Positions 45,644 through 53,681 of a DNA stretch of 64,000 nt are shown piece by piece. Both the position numbers and the translations under genes were made by a program. Source of the stretch: Bacillus pumilus. GTDB taxonomy: Bacteria > Bacillota > Bacilli > Bacillales > Bacillaceae. The notes below the pieces were generated by a model. That model was not told the DNA's origin. It saw only the letters and a program-made list of their open reading frames with translations, and searched no databases. The stretch is from the NCBI GenBank assembly GCA_001938995.1, contig MKZN01000012.1:52068-116067 (forward strand), given 5' to 3'. The number at the start of each line of letters is the position of its first letter. Positions within the stretch are counted from its first letter, which is position 1.

Positions 45644-47534
45644 TGGGTTCATTGCTTTCTAATTCCTCAATCATCAGCGACAGTTCTGTCCAGCGATCCA
45701 TGGCTTGTTCTAATTCTTCGGATACAGCCTTTTGCTCATCCATCAGCTCTTGAATCTTTCCAAAATCACTGCCTGCCTCTGCAATACTGGCTTCGAGCTG
45801 CTGATGTTTTTCCTCTAACGCCTGAATCCGGTCTTCAATTCCGTCCCATTCAAGCTGGTCTTTATAGGAAAGTTTTTTTCTTTTTTTAGGCGCTGCTGCT
45901 TCTTGTTTGTCAGCAGGTTTCACCTCTGTTCGTTTCTGCTCTTTCTCCTGCTCCATGTAATCACTGTAAGCCCCTTGGAAATGTGAGATTCGGCCATTTC
46001 CTTCAAAGACAAGCAAACGATTGACGACACGGTCAAGGAAATAGCGGTCATGCGATACCGTGATGACAACGCCAGGGAACTGTTCTAAATAATCCTCTAG
46101 AATGCTAAGTGTCTCTGTATCAAGGTCGTTCGTCGGCTCGTCTAAAAAGAGAACATTCGGCTCTTCCATCAAGACTTTCAATAAATACAGCCTGCGTCGC
46201 TCTCCACCTGACAGCTTACGAATAAAGGTCCGCTGCATCGATCGAGGGAATAAAAACCGTTCTAGCATTTGTTCTGCCGTTACGATCGCGCCATCGGAGG
46301 TTTTGACAATTTCGGCTGTTTCTTTGATATAATCAATGATTTTTAGCTCTTCATTCATTTCTTTATGGTCTTGCGTATAATAGCCAATACGAACCGTTTG
46401 TCCAATGACCAATTGTCCGCTTGTCGGCTCCATATTGCCTGCTAGACAATTGAGCAAGGTGGTTTTGCCCACACCGTTCGGTCCAATGAACCCAATGCGT
46501 TCGCCTGGCACGACTAAATCTGTAAACCGATCAACCAGTGTCTGACCATGAAACGAAATGGTGATGTCTTCGGCTTCAATGACTTGTTTCCCAAGACGAT
46601 GTGAACCGATAGCGAAATCAAGTTCACCCTTTGCATCTGGCCCTTTTTGATCCTTCAACTCTTCTACTCTGCCGATCCGTGCTTTTTGCTTTGTCGTTCT
46701 AGCTTTGGCTCCTCTTCTCAGCCAGGCAAGCTCACGTCTTAGCAGGTTTTGGCGTTTTGTTTCTTTCACATGAGTCTCTGCTTCTCTTTCCGCTCGTTTT
46801 TCTAAAAACACTTCATAATTTCCTTTATACGTATAAAGCTGTCCTTGATTTAATTCATAAATCCGATTGGCTACCCGGTTTAAGAAATAGCGATCGTGGG
46901 TCACAAGGATGACAGCACCGGTGTACTGACTCAAATATGCTTCGAGCCATTCTATTGTTGCATTGTCTAGATGGTTCGTCGGCTCATCTAAAATCAACAA
47001 TCCCGCAGGCTGTATTAAGTTTTTGGCAATCGCCACACGTTTTTTCTGTCCCCCTGATAATGCTTGGACAGAGCGGTTCACGTCTTTAACACCTAGCTTT
47101 GTCAAAATCGTTTTCGCCGAAAGGTTCGCATCCCATGCATCCTCCTGATCCATTCGATTCTGCATGCGCATAAGTGCCTCTTGTTTGGCTGCGTTTCCTG
47201 GCTCTTCCTCTAAATCAGCGATCGCCTGCTCATAGGCCTTCATCGTTTGAATGATGGGTGCCGTTCCAGAAAATATATATTCGAGTATCGTTTCATTCCC
47301 GTTCATTTCAGGATCTTGCTCTAGATATTCGATATCGAGTGTACCCGCTTTCGTGATCTCCCCCTCTTCATATGATTCAAGTCCTGCGATCACCTTCAGT
47401 AGCGTCGATTTCCCTGTTCCATTGGGTCCAATTAATCCGATTCGTTCCTTTGGTTCTATATGAAAAGAGATATGGTCAAACAGCGTTTTCTCGCCATAGG
47501 TTTTATATAACCCTTCAACATTCAATAAACTCAT
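45633..47534 (-). CDS. yfmR: ABC-F ATPase YfmR (Uup-like)
   Basis: 633 residues, close to B. subtilis YfmR (629). Two ABC domains: Walker A GPNGTGKST near 36 and GPNGVGKTT near 355, signatures LSGGQKKR near 155 and LSGGERRR near 440. A basic linker (about 240-300) and a C-terminal coiled coil (about 560-625) define the Uup type. B. subtilis YfmR works with EF-P to prevent ribosome stalling at prolines. Second ABC-F gene within 3 kb of yfmM. Confidence 0.92.
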   Translation of the reverse strand: MSLLNVEGLYKTYGEKTLFDHISFHIEPKERIGLIGPNGTGKSTLLKVIAGLESYEEGEITKAGTLDIEYLEQDPEMNGNETILEYIFSGTAPIIQTMKAYEQAIADLEEEPGNAAKQEALMRMQNRMDQEDAWDANLSAKTILTKLGVKDVNRSVQALSGGQKKRVAIAKNLIQPAGLLILDEPTNHLDNATIEWLEAYLSQYTGAVILVTHDRYFLNRVANRIYELNQGQLYTYKGNYEVFLEKRAEREAETHVKETKRQNLLRRELAWLRRGAKARTTKQKARIGRVEELKDQKGPDAKGELDFAIGSHRLGKQVIEAEDITISFHGQTLVDRFTDLVVPGERIGFIGPNGVGKTTLLNCLAGNMEPTSGQLVIGQTVRIGYYTQDHKEMNEELKIIDYIKETAEIVKTSDGAIVTAEQMLERFLFPRSMQRTFIRKLSGGERRRLYLLKVLMEEPNVLFLDEPTNDLDTETLSILEDYLEQFPGVVITVSHDRYFLDRVVNRLLVFEGNGRISHFQGAYSDYMEQEKEQKRTEVKPADKQEAAAPKKRKKLSYKDQLEWDGIEDRIQALEEKHQQLEASIAEAGSDFGKIQELMDEQKAVSEELEQAMDRWTELSLMIEELESNEPKKL

Positions 47535-47667
47535 TTTTATCAGCCCTTACATAGATTCTTCCTTTATTCTAAATCAGCCTGTCACAGAAAACTAGTTTTA
47601 AAAAACCCGCTGCCAAAAAGAATGTTTCCTTTTGCTGCTCGATACACTATGAAGAGGTGATCTAAAG

Positions 47668-48741
47668 ATGATAACCATTAGCTTATGTATGATTGTGAAA
47701 AATGAAGAGGAGGTTTTAAGTGACTGCCTTTCCTCCGTTCAAGACATTGTCGATGAAATGATCATCGTTGATACAGGTTCAACAGACCGAACGAAGGAAA
47801 TCGCCAAATCATTTACAGCACACGTGATAGACTTCGAATGGGTTCAGCACTTCGCCAAAGCCCGTAATTTTGCCTTTTCGCATGCCACAAAGGAGTATAT
47901 ATTATGGCTTGATGCAGACGACGTGCTGCTCGAAGAAGACCGCCAAAAGCTACTGGAGCTCAAGCAATCACTAGATCCAGTGGTGGATGCCGTCTCCATG
48001 TTTTATCACGTTGGATTTGATGAGGAGGGTCAGGTGAATTTTAAATATAGAAGGAATCGGCTTGTAAAACGAGCATTGAATTTTCAGTGGTATGGAGCTG
48101 TTCATGAATTCCTTCAAGTGTATGGACACATTGTGCCAGCCGATATTGCCGTCACGCATCAGAAGCGCAAGAAAACGACAGCCAGTGAGCCTGGTCGCAA
48201 TCTCCGAATTTATGAAGACATGCTTGAAAAAGGAGAGGACATGACGCCTCGTGACCTCTTTTACTTTGCCAATGAATTACGAGATAACGGTCAGCTTGTC
48301 AAAGCAATTCGTTTTTATCATCGGTTTTTAGCGACAAAACAGTGTTGGATCGAGGATGAAATTCGGGCATGCCAATATTTAGCGGACTGCTATTTTGCGA
48401 CAGGTTATGAGGAAGCAGCCTTATCCTCATTGATGCGCTCCTTCTTATACGATCAGCCGCGCCCTGAATTTTGCTGTAGGATCGGGGATCATTTAAAAGT
48501 GCAAAACAAACATCAGGCGGCAATCTTTTGGTATCAGCAAGCGTTGAATGCTCCTGAAAACGAAACCGCCTTTACACTCACGCAATATAAAACGTGGTAC
48601 CCTCATCTCCAGCTTTGCTATTGTTATTATCAACTCGGCGATCTGGATGAGGCAAAAAAACATCATCTTGCCTCCTCAGCACATTATCCGACCCACCCAA
48701 GCGTACTGTACAATGAAAAAATTTTTGCTGAACAGACTTGA
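47668..48741 (+). CDS. Family 2 glycosyltransferase with TPR-like C-terminus
   Basis: 357 residues. The N-terminal GT-A domain (about 1-190) shows SLCMIVKNEEEVL at 5-17, IIVDTGSTDRTKEIA near 31 and the metal-binding WLDADDVL near 80. The C-terminal half (about 200-350) is helical with repeated YFANELRDNGQLVKAIRFYH-like units, i.e. tetratricopeptide repeats, which bind the acceptor in SunS-type and related enzymes. It may glycosylate a protein or peptide. No peptide or bacteriocin gene is adjacent. Ribosome site GAGGTG precedes the ATG. I remember no B. subtilis homologue here. Confidence 0.82.
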   Translation: MITISLCMIVKNEEEVLSDCLSSVQDIVDEMIIVDTGSTDRTKEIAKSFTAHVIDFEWVQHFAKARNFAFSHATKEYILWLDADDVLLEEDRQKLLELKQSLDPVVDAVSMFYHVGFDEEGQVNFKYRRNRLVKRALNFQWYGAVHEFLQVYGHIVPADIAVTHQKRKKTTASEPGRNLRIYEDMLEKGEDMTPRDLFYFANELRDNGQLVKAIRFYHRFLATKQCWIEDEIRACQYLADCYFATGYEEAALSSLMRSFLYDQPRPEFCCRIGDHLKVQNKHQAAIFWYQQALNAPENETAFTLTQYKTWYPHLQLCYCYYQLGDLDEAKKHHLASSAHYPTHPSVLYNEKIFAEQT

Positions 48742-48754
48742 ACCTTCTGTGATA

Positions 48755-48781
48755 CATCCGCCTGCTATCTACTGGCGGATG
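48755..48781 (+). terminator. Terminator of the glycosyltransferase gene
   Basis: Perfect eight-base stem CATCCGCC/GGCGGATG with an 11-base loop, then CTTCTCT; moderate T content. Confidence 0.65.
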
Positions 48782-48849
48782 CTTCTCTATGCGTAATGAA
48801 GCGCTAGTGGCGTTTAATACTTTAGTGATTTAAAGCGTTTTTCAACCAA

Positions 48850-48878
48850 TTGACTAAATTGCGATTTGCGCATATACT
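48850..48878 (+). promoter_or_regulatory. Sigma-A promoter of yfnA
   Basis: -35 TTGACT (48850-48855), exact 17-base spacer, -10 TATACT (48873-48878), about 42 bases before the start codon. Confidence 0.75.
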
Positions 48879-48920
48879 AACATTCGTCTTAAAAAAAGAT
48901 TTATCCATTAGGAGGTCAAC

Positions 48921-50312
48921 ATGAGTTCTTTATTCCGAAAAAAGTCTCTCGACCAGCTCATGCTTGAAAGTCAAACAAATCGGCTCAGTCGTTCTTTGAA
49001 TACGTTTGATTTAATCTTGCTTGGCATTGGCTGTGTGGTCGGGACTGGTATATTTGTCATCACCGGGGTTGCTGCAGCGAAAGATGCGGGACCTGCGATT
49101 ATTATATCTTTTATCTTGGCTGCGATCGCATGCGCCCTTGCGGCTTTCTGTTATGCAGAATTCTCATCATCTATTCCTGTGTCAGGAAGTGTATATACGT
49201 ATTCTTACGCAACACTTGGTGAATTCCTTGCCTTCTTAATGGGATGGGTGTTAATGCTTGAATATGTGATGGCACTCTCTGCGGTGGCTAGTGGTTGGTC
49301 GTCCTATTTTCAATCACTGCTCAGTGGATTCGGCCTGCATATTCCAGATGCATTATCAGCTGCACCTGGAGCCGCTGATGGGGCTGTCTTCAATCTCCCA
49401 GGCGCACTTATTATCTTACTCATTACCTTTATTGTCTCAAGAGGTGTGAAAGAAAGCACCAAACTGAATAATGTCATTGTTTTGATCAAAATTGCCATTG
49501 TTCTTCTCTTTATCATTTCAGGTTTCGCTTATGTAAAACCTGAAAACTGGACACCCTTTATGCCAATGGGATTTAAGGGCGTTATCGCAGGGGCAGCTAC
49601 TGTCTTTTTTGCTTACCTTGGGTTTGATGCCATCGCGAATGCATCTGAAGAAGTTAAGAATCCGCAGAAGGCGATGCCGATTGGAATTATCGGTGCTCTC
49701 AGCGTCTGCACCATTTTATATATTGGTGTGTCGTTTGTCTTAACTGGGATGGTTCATTATACAAAGCTGAATGTCAGCGATCCTGTTGCCTTTGCTCTTC
49801 AAGTCGTCGGCCTCAACAGTGTAGCAGGGATCATATCAGCAGGTGCTATTATCGGGATTACAACGGTTTTAATCGCATTAGTGTATGCACAGGTTCGATT
49901 AACCTTTGCGATGAGCCGTGATGGCCTTATGCCAAAGATCTTCTCAAAGGTTCATCCGAAAACCAAAACACCACTTGAAAACACATGGCTGACAGGTGTG
50001 ATTGCAGCATGTATCGTTGGATTTGTGAATTTATCGACGCTTGCAGAATTAGTCAGCATCGGAACACTCGCTGCCTTCACAGTGATCTCTATTGCTGTCA
50101 TCGTTTTACGGAAAAAGTATCCACATGTCAAAGCAGCTTTTAAAGTACCATTCGTGCCTGTTCTTCCGATTATTAGTGCCATTGTATGTATCATATTAGC
50201 GATCACACTTGATACATTTACAAAACAGGCCTTCCTCATTTGGTTGGTCATTGGTATCATTGTCTATTTCACCTACGCAAGACGAAAAAGCCATTTAAAT
50301 AAAACACATTAG
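48921..50312 (+). CDS. yfnA: APC-family amino acid permease YfnA
   Basis: 463 residues, twelve membrane helices, CAT-like branch of the APC superfamily. Hallmarks: GCVVGTGIFVITGVAA near 38-53 (unwound helix 1, substrate site), FAYLGFDAIANASEEVKNP near 232 (helix 6) and the C-terminal PVLP segment. Length matches B. subtilis YfnA (462). It imports an amino acid, perhaps with H+; the substrate is not resolved from sequence. AGGAGG precedes the ATG and a sigma-A promoter lies upstream. Confidence 0.9.
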   Translation: MSSLFRKKSLDQLMLESQTNRLSRSLNTFDLILLGIGCVVGTGIFVITGVAAAKDAGPAIIISFILAAIACALAAFCYAEFSSSIPVSGSVYTYSYATLGEFLAFLMGWVLMLEYVMALSAVASGWSSYFQSLLSGFGLHIPDALSAAPGAADGAVFNLPGALIILLITFIVSRGVKESTKLNNVIVLIKIAIVLLFIISGFAYVKPENWTPFMPMGFKGVIAGAATVFFAYLGFDAIANASEEVKNPQKAMPIGIIGALSVCTILYIGVSFVLTGMVHYTKLNVSDPVAFALQVVGLNSVAGIISAGAIIGITTVLIALVYAQVRLTFAMSRDGLMPKIFSKVHPKTKTPLENTWLTGVIAACIVGFVNLSTLAELVSIGTLAAFTVISIAVIVLRKKYPHVKAAFKVPFVPVLPIISAIVCIILAITLDTFTKQAFLIWLVIGIIVYFTYARRKSHLNKTH

Positions 50313-50313
50313 A

Positions 50314-50342
50314 AAAGAGACGCGGGAATTCCCGGTCTCTTT
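50314..50342. terminator. Bidirectional terminator between yfnA and the GerP-like pair
   Basis: Stem AAAGAGAC/GTCTCTTT with an inner GGG/CCC pair and a T-run to the right. Confidence 0.8.
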
Positions 50343-50348
50343 TTTTGG

Positions 50349-50582
50349 TTAAATGACACTGTTTTTGGCTGAATTCGAGTCCACCATATCTGGATCAAAT
50401 ACGCTTGATATCGGAATGACAAGCGGTGAACAATCTCCATTGTCCTCGCCAAACCCTTGGTTTAATTTCATCGAAAGAAAATAATCGACTTGCTGATAAG
50501 GACCTAGCGTCAGTGATGCACCGCGATCCATCGCATTGACCTTAAAGGCACCGACATTGACGACTGAGGGCGAAAATAACAT
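50349..50582 (-). CDS. GerPA/GerPF-family spore protein (YdgA-like)
   Basis: 77 residues from the ATG at 50582 (a TTG one codon earlier is also possible). The pattern VNVGAFKVNAMDRGASLTLG, then a middle LNQGFGEDNGD and a final D-P-D-M-V-D-S is typical of GerPA/GerPF-type small spore proteins, which are needed for nutrient germinants to cross the coat. It follows the 85-residue gene by six bases on the same strand, so the two are one transcript. In B. subtilis the ydgA-ydgB-cotP group has a similar make-up (from memory). Confidence 0.72.
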   Translation of the reverse strand: MLFSPSVVNVGAFKVNAMDRGASLTLGPYQQVDYFLSMKLNQGFGEDNGDCSPLVIPISSVFDPDMVDSNSAKNSVI

Positions 50583-50588
50583 CAAACA

Positions 50589-50846
50589 TCACTTCCTTTG
50601 AATGGGCTTAGCTGCTGGTGAAAAAGAGGCGGGTGAATCCACTTGATCTCGATCATCTACATGGCTTTTTGTCCCGACAAAACCACTGGCATCTCCGAAA
50701 TTCTGTCCGTAGCCTTGGTTTTTTTTATCTGAGTTTTGCCACTCGGCTAACAAATTTTGTCCGACATTCACTGCCGAAGCATTTTCAAAGGAATTAATTT
50801 TTAACATGAAAATATTAATATTGATATACGGAGTTGGTTGAACCAC
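50589..50846 (-). CDS. GerP-related small spore protein (YdgB-like), 85 residues
   Basis: GTG start at 50846, seven bases after AAAGGAGG. The sequence NIFMLKINSFENASAVNVGQ, a NQGYGQNFGDASGFVG middle and D-D-R-D-Q-V-D-S near the end share the layout of the GerPA/PF-like gene next to it (short strand region, N-x-G-Y/F-G, then an acidic D-R-D motif), so the pair look like distant paralogues. First gene of a two-gene leftward unit, divergent from the Hsp20 gene. Spore coat location is inferred. Confidence 0.62.
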   Translation of the reverse strand: MVQPTPYININIFMLKINSFENASAVNVGQNLLAEWQNSDKKNQGYGQNFGDASGFVGTKSHVDDRDQVDSPASFSPAAKPIQRK

Positions 50847-50911
50847 AGATAAACCTCCTTTTTATAGGTATATGCGAGCACCCTTCAAGTATGTTAACAG
50901 GAGGTCTTCAC

Positions 50912-51391
50912 ATGGACTTCGAAAAAATGAAGCAGTGGATGGATATTGCCCAGAAAATGCATGGTGATGATTTTTGGAAAATGATTTTTGATGATGAGCA
51001 AAGGTCCCCCTTTATGGCAAACGGTCCATCCCCATTTACATTTTCGCAACAAGATCAGCGAGGATCGGATACGTCGTTTCCACCAATAGATATTGTGGAA
51101 ACCCCTTCAGAATTCCAGTACTTACTCTATTTACCTGGATACCGGAAGGAAGATGTCCAGGTGTTATCATATGGAGAATATTTGGTCATCAAAGGGCAAC
51201 GTTTTTCCTTTTTTCATGACCAAGACTTTCGCCAAAAGCAAGGAAATTATGGGGCATTCGAAAAAAAAATTCGACTTCCCGATATCATTCTTGGCAAAAT
51301 GAATGCGGCATTTAAAGACGGTGTCCTTTACATCCGACTGCAAAAGGATGAAGGTAAAGCAACTGCGATTATCATAGATGACGAATATTGA
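50912..51391 (+). CDS. Hsp20/alpha-crystallin-family protein, CotP-like spore coat protein
   Basis: 159 residues from the ATG at 50912 with AGGAGG at good spacing; the frame is open further upstream without a site. The alpha-crystallin domain (about 60-155) has PIDIVETPSEFQYLLYLPGY, the strand EYLVIKGQR and the terminal A-F-K-D-G-V-L-Y-I motif. The A-x-x-x-n-G-v-L box is conserved. Neighbouring GerP-like genes on both sides point to a spore coat role as for CotP/CotM. Its 3' end overlaps the convergent GerP-like gene by 20 bases. Confidence 0.78.
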   Translation: MDFEKMKQWMDIAQKMHGDDFWKMIFDDEQRSPFMANGPSPFTFSQQDQRGSDTSFPPIDIVETPSEFQYLLYLPGYRKEDVQVLSYGEYLVIKGQRFSFFHDQDFRQKQGNYGAFEKKIRLPDIILGKMNAAFKDGVLYIRLQKDEGKATAIIIDDEY

Positions 51392-51599
51392 GACTGACTG
51401 CGTCTATTAGATCACGATCATCAATCGTTTCAATCGGCAGGATCGTGATCACACCATCCGCATTTTGTTCACCGAAACCGTTGTTTCTTTTCATGGAACA
51501 GCAGTGATTGGTCATCATCACCGAACCAAATGTCATCGAGGACCCTGTACCAATAGAGTTTGTTTTCATGTTGCCAATGTGAATCTTTGTAGGCAGCAT
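51372..51599 (-). CDS. GerPA/GerPF-like small spore protein, 75 residues
   Basis: ATG at 51599 after AAGGGGAG. The sequence KIHIGNMKTNSIGTGSSMTF, a middle MKRNNGFGEQNADG and a terminal D-D-R-D-L-I-D follow the same layout as the two GerP-like genes at 50349-50846: third member in 1.3 kb. Convergent with the Hsp20 gene, with 20 bases of overlap (51372-51391), and divergent from the GerPC-like gene. Role in spore coat or germination is inferred from family and context. Confidence 0.65.
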   Translation of the reverse strand: MLPTKIHIGNMKTNSIGTGSSMTFGSVMMTNHCCSMKRNNGFGEQNADGVITILPIETIDDRDLIDAVSLNIRHL

Positions 51600-51689
51600 A
51601 GACTTCTCCCCTTTCATCATCTCTATAAGTATATATCTGATAGCTTTTCCATAGACTAAAGCAAAGCGCAAGAAAAGGTTGTGGTCAGC

Positions 51690-52040
51690 TTGAAACAGTT
51701 CATTCAATCACTCTTTAAAAAAACTGAACCCAATCCGCCTTCTCCAACTCTCGTCGAGCTGGAAAAAAGATTGACCGCTCTTGAGGAAACAATATCTAAA
51801 TCCATTTCACCCGCCTCTCAGGACACTCACATTCAAATTGAGACCCTGCATGTGGACAAAATTGACTACCACTTAGAATTCGGGGAGCTTTCGATTGATC
51901 AGCTTCAAGGTAGACTAAATATTGGGGCGACCTATTATTCGCCAAAAGAAACAGGCTTAAGAAAGGCAACACCCAGACCAAAACCAACAGATTCACCTAC
52001 ACCGACAGTATCAATCCGATCAAAACCATCCTCCTCTTAA
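51690..52040 (+). CDS. GerPC-like spore germination protein
   Basis: 116 residues from the TTG at 51690, eleven bases after AGAAAAGG; a GTG at 51681 is in frame but almost touches that site. An N-terminal coiled coil (VELEKRLTALEETISK) is followed by IQIETLHVDKIDYHLEFGEL and then LQGRLNIGATYY, which matches the conserved part of GerPC. The proline- and threonine-rich tail (PRPKPTDSPTPTVSI) is unstructured. GerPC is normally about 180-200 residues, so this is a shortened version. It is divergent from the GerPA/PF-like gene. Confidence 0.7.
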   Translation: MKQFIQSLFKKTEPNPPSPTLVELEKRLTALEETISKSISPASQDTHIQIETLHVDKIDYHLEFGELSIDQLQGRLNIGATYYSPKETGLRKATPRPKPTDSPTPTVSIRSKPSSS

Positions 52041-52045
52041 CTCGC

Positions 52046-53476
52046 TCAACTGTTCAACACGACTGGCAGCCAGAAATAAACAGCGAGGACAATCGCCACA
52101 ATACTGATGAGATTCAGCCAAAAGCCTGCCTTGACCATATCTGATATGTTCAACACGTCCGCACCAAATACAGCGGCGTTTGGTGGTGTAGAGATCGGCA
52201 GCATAAAGGCACAGGAGGAAGCTAATGCAGCCGCAGCCATTAAACCATATGGCTCTACCCCTATCGCAAGACCAAGCCCTACCGTAATAGGAATGATCAT
52301 ATTGGCGACAGCTGTGTTCGACATCATTTCTGTCATCAATAAAATAGCCGCCGTTAAAATAATTAATAGCGTGAGATATGAAAGCCCCTGTAAGTGTTGT
52401 AGGTTTTCTCCAATCCATCCTGTTAGATTGGTTTCTGCAAAACCTGTGGCAAGTGCAAGCCCTCCACCAAATAACAGCAATAGCCCCCACGGCAGCTGTT
52501 TCGTATCCTTCCATTCTAGTATCCTCTCCCCATTTGTAGCTGGGATGAGAAAAAGCAAACTCGCTCCCATAATAGCGATAGACGTATCAGATATTGCAAG
52601 CCCTCCAAACAATATGCCTTTAAAAATCCACAAAAAAGCCGTCATAATAAAAATAGACAATACCCATTTTTCCTCTTGTTTCATTTTCCCTAAATCCTCT
52701 AAACTCTTCCGAATGAATGACGCACTCATATCACCCGCATGCCCGACCTTGAACTGGATTTTTGTCAAATATAGATATAAGAGAAAGAGAAGAACAATAG
52801 CGACCGGGAAGCCAAACAAAAACCATTCGATAAACATAATATCTCGATCCAATAGCTTTTTGGACATAGCGGCAAAAACAGCATTTGGGACAGACCCAAC
52901 AAGGGTCGCCAATCCACCAATAGACGCTGAATACGCAACTGACAATAAGATACTTTTACTAAACCGGTCAAGAGAGTCACCTGTTAAGATGTGATTCGCT
53001 TTTACCTCTTTAATTACGGCAAGTGCTACTGGCAGCATCATGAGGGCTGTCGCTGCATTTGAAATCCACATCGACAAAAAGGCGGTAGCCACCATGACCC
53101 CTAATACGATTCGGTCACTTCTTGTACCAATGATCTTCAAAATATGTAAAGCCATTCTTCTATGCAAATTCCATTTCTCAATCGCAATCGCAATCATAAA
53201 TCCGCCCATGTACATAAAGACAATCGGATCTCCATAGGACCTCGTTGTTTCTTCCATCGATAGTCCGCCAAGTGTGGGCAAAAGAATAATCGGTAATAAA
53301 GATGTTGCTGGGATCGGCAATGCTTCTGTTACCCACCAAGTCGCTGTCCAAGCTGTAATGCCTAGTACCACTCTCGCAGCATACGCCAATTCATCATCCG
53401 GTATGAGTAAGAAGATCAGTAAGAATAGTGTCGGTCCAAGAATAAGTCCAGTCATATTCACCTTTTGATAAGCCAT
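52046..53476 (-). CDS. yflS: Na+/dicarboxylate symporter, DASS (SLC13) family, YflS
   Basis: 476 residues from the ATG at 53476 (GGGGGAA upstream), close to B. subtilis YflS (478), described as a malate/dicarboxylate transporter. About twelve hydrophobic segments, SNT motifs such as SYSASIGGLATLVGSVPN near 205 and MLPISTPPNAAVFG near 430 (helix hairpins of the Na+/substrate site). In B. subtilis yflS lies next to citS, so here it is separated by about 16 kb, a local rearrangement. Adjacent to the GerPC-like gene, convergent. Confidence 0.85.
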   Translation of the reverse strand: MAYQKVNMTGLILGPTLFLLIFLLIPDDELAYAARVVLGITAWTATWWVTEALPIPATSLLPIILLPTLGGLSMEETTRSYGDPIVFMYMGGFMIAIAIEKWNLHRRMALHILKIIGTRSDRIVLGVMVATAFLSMWISNAATALMMLPVALAVIKEVKANHILTGDSLDRFSKSILLSVAYSASIGGLATLVGSVPNAVFAAMSKKLLDRDIMFIEWFLFGFPVAIVLLFLLYLYLTKIQFKVGHAGDMSASFIRKSLEDLGKMKQEEKWVLSIFIMTAFLWIFKGILFGGLAISDTSIAIMGASLLFLIPATNGERILEWKDTKQLPWGLLLLFGGGLALATGFAETNLTGWIGENLQHLQGLSYLTLLIILTAAILLMTEMMSNTAVANMIIPITVGLGLAIGVEPYGLMAAAALASSCAFMLPISTPPNAAVFGADVLNISDMVKAGFWLNLISIVAIVLAVYFWLPVVLNS

Positions 53477-53628
53477 AAAATTCCCCCAAGCAATGAAAGT
53501 ATTTGGATTGGAAAACATCCCCCATTTTCCACATTCGATGATCCCGAAAGAATTCCTTTCAATCATAAGAAAAAATGAAGACATTTCCGAAACCCGGTCT
53601 ATTTTCATAGGAGAAACTATACAAATCA

Positions 53629-53658
53629 TTGACGATCACTGTAAAATATAGATGATAT
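53629..53658 (+). promoter_or_regulatory. Candidate sigma-A promoter of the PBP gene
   Basis: TTGACG (53629-53634), an 18-base spacer, TGATAT (53653-53658), about 24 bases before the chosen start codon. Confidence 0.45.
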
Positions 53659-53681
53659 AAACAAAAATTGAGGTGTTATCA

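Noticed and set aside
43113..47534. Paired ABC-F genes as an antibiotic resistance island
   Set aside because: Both match housekeeping yfmM and yfmR in length, type and order of B. subtilis rather than Vml- or Lsa-type resistance proteins.
50912..52040. A defence or toxin-antitoxin system in the cluster of small genes
   Set aside because: The sequences carry GerP, GerPC and alpha-crystallin features; nothing toxin- or nuclease-like is seen.
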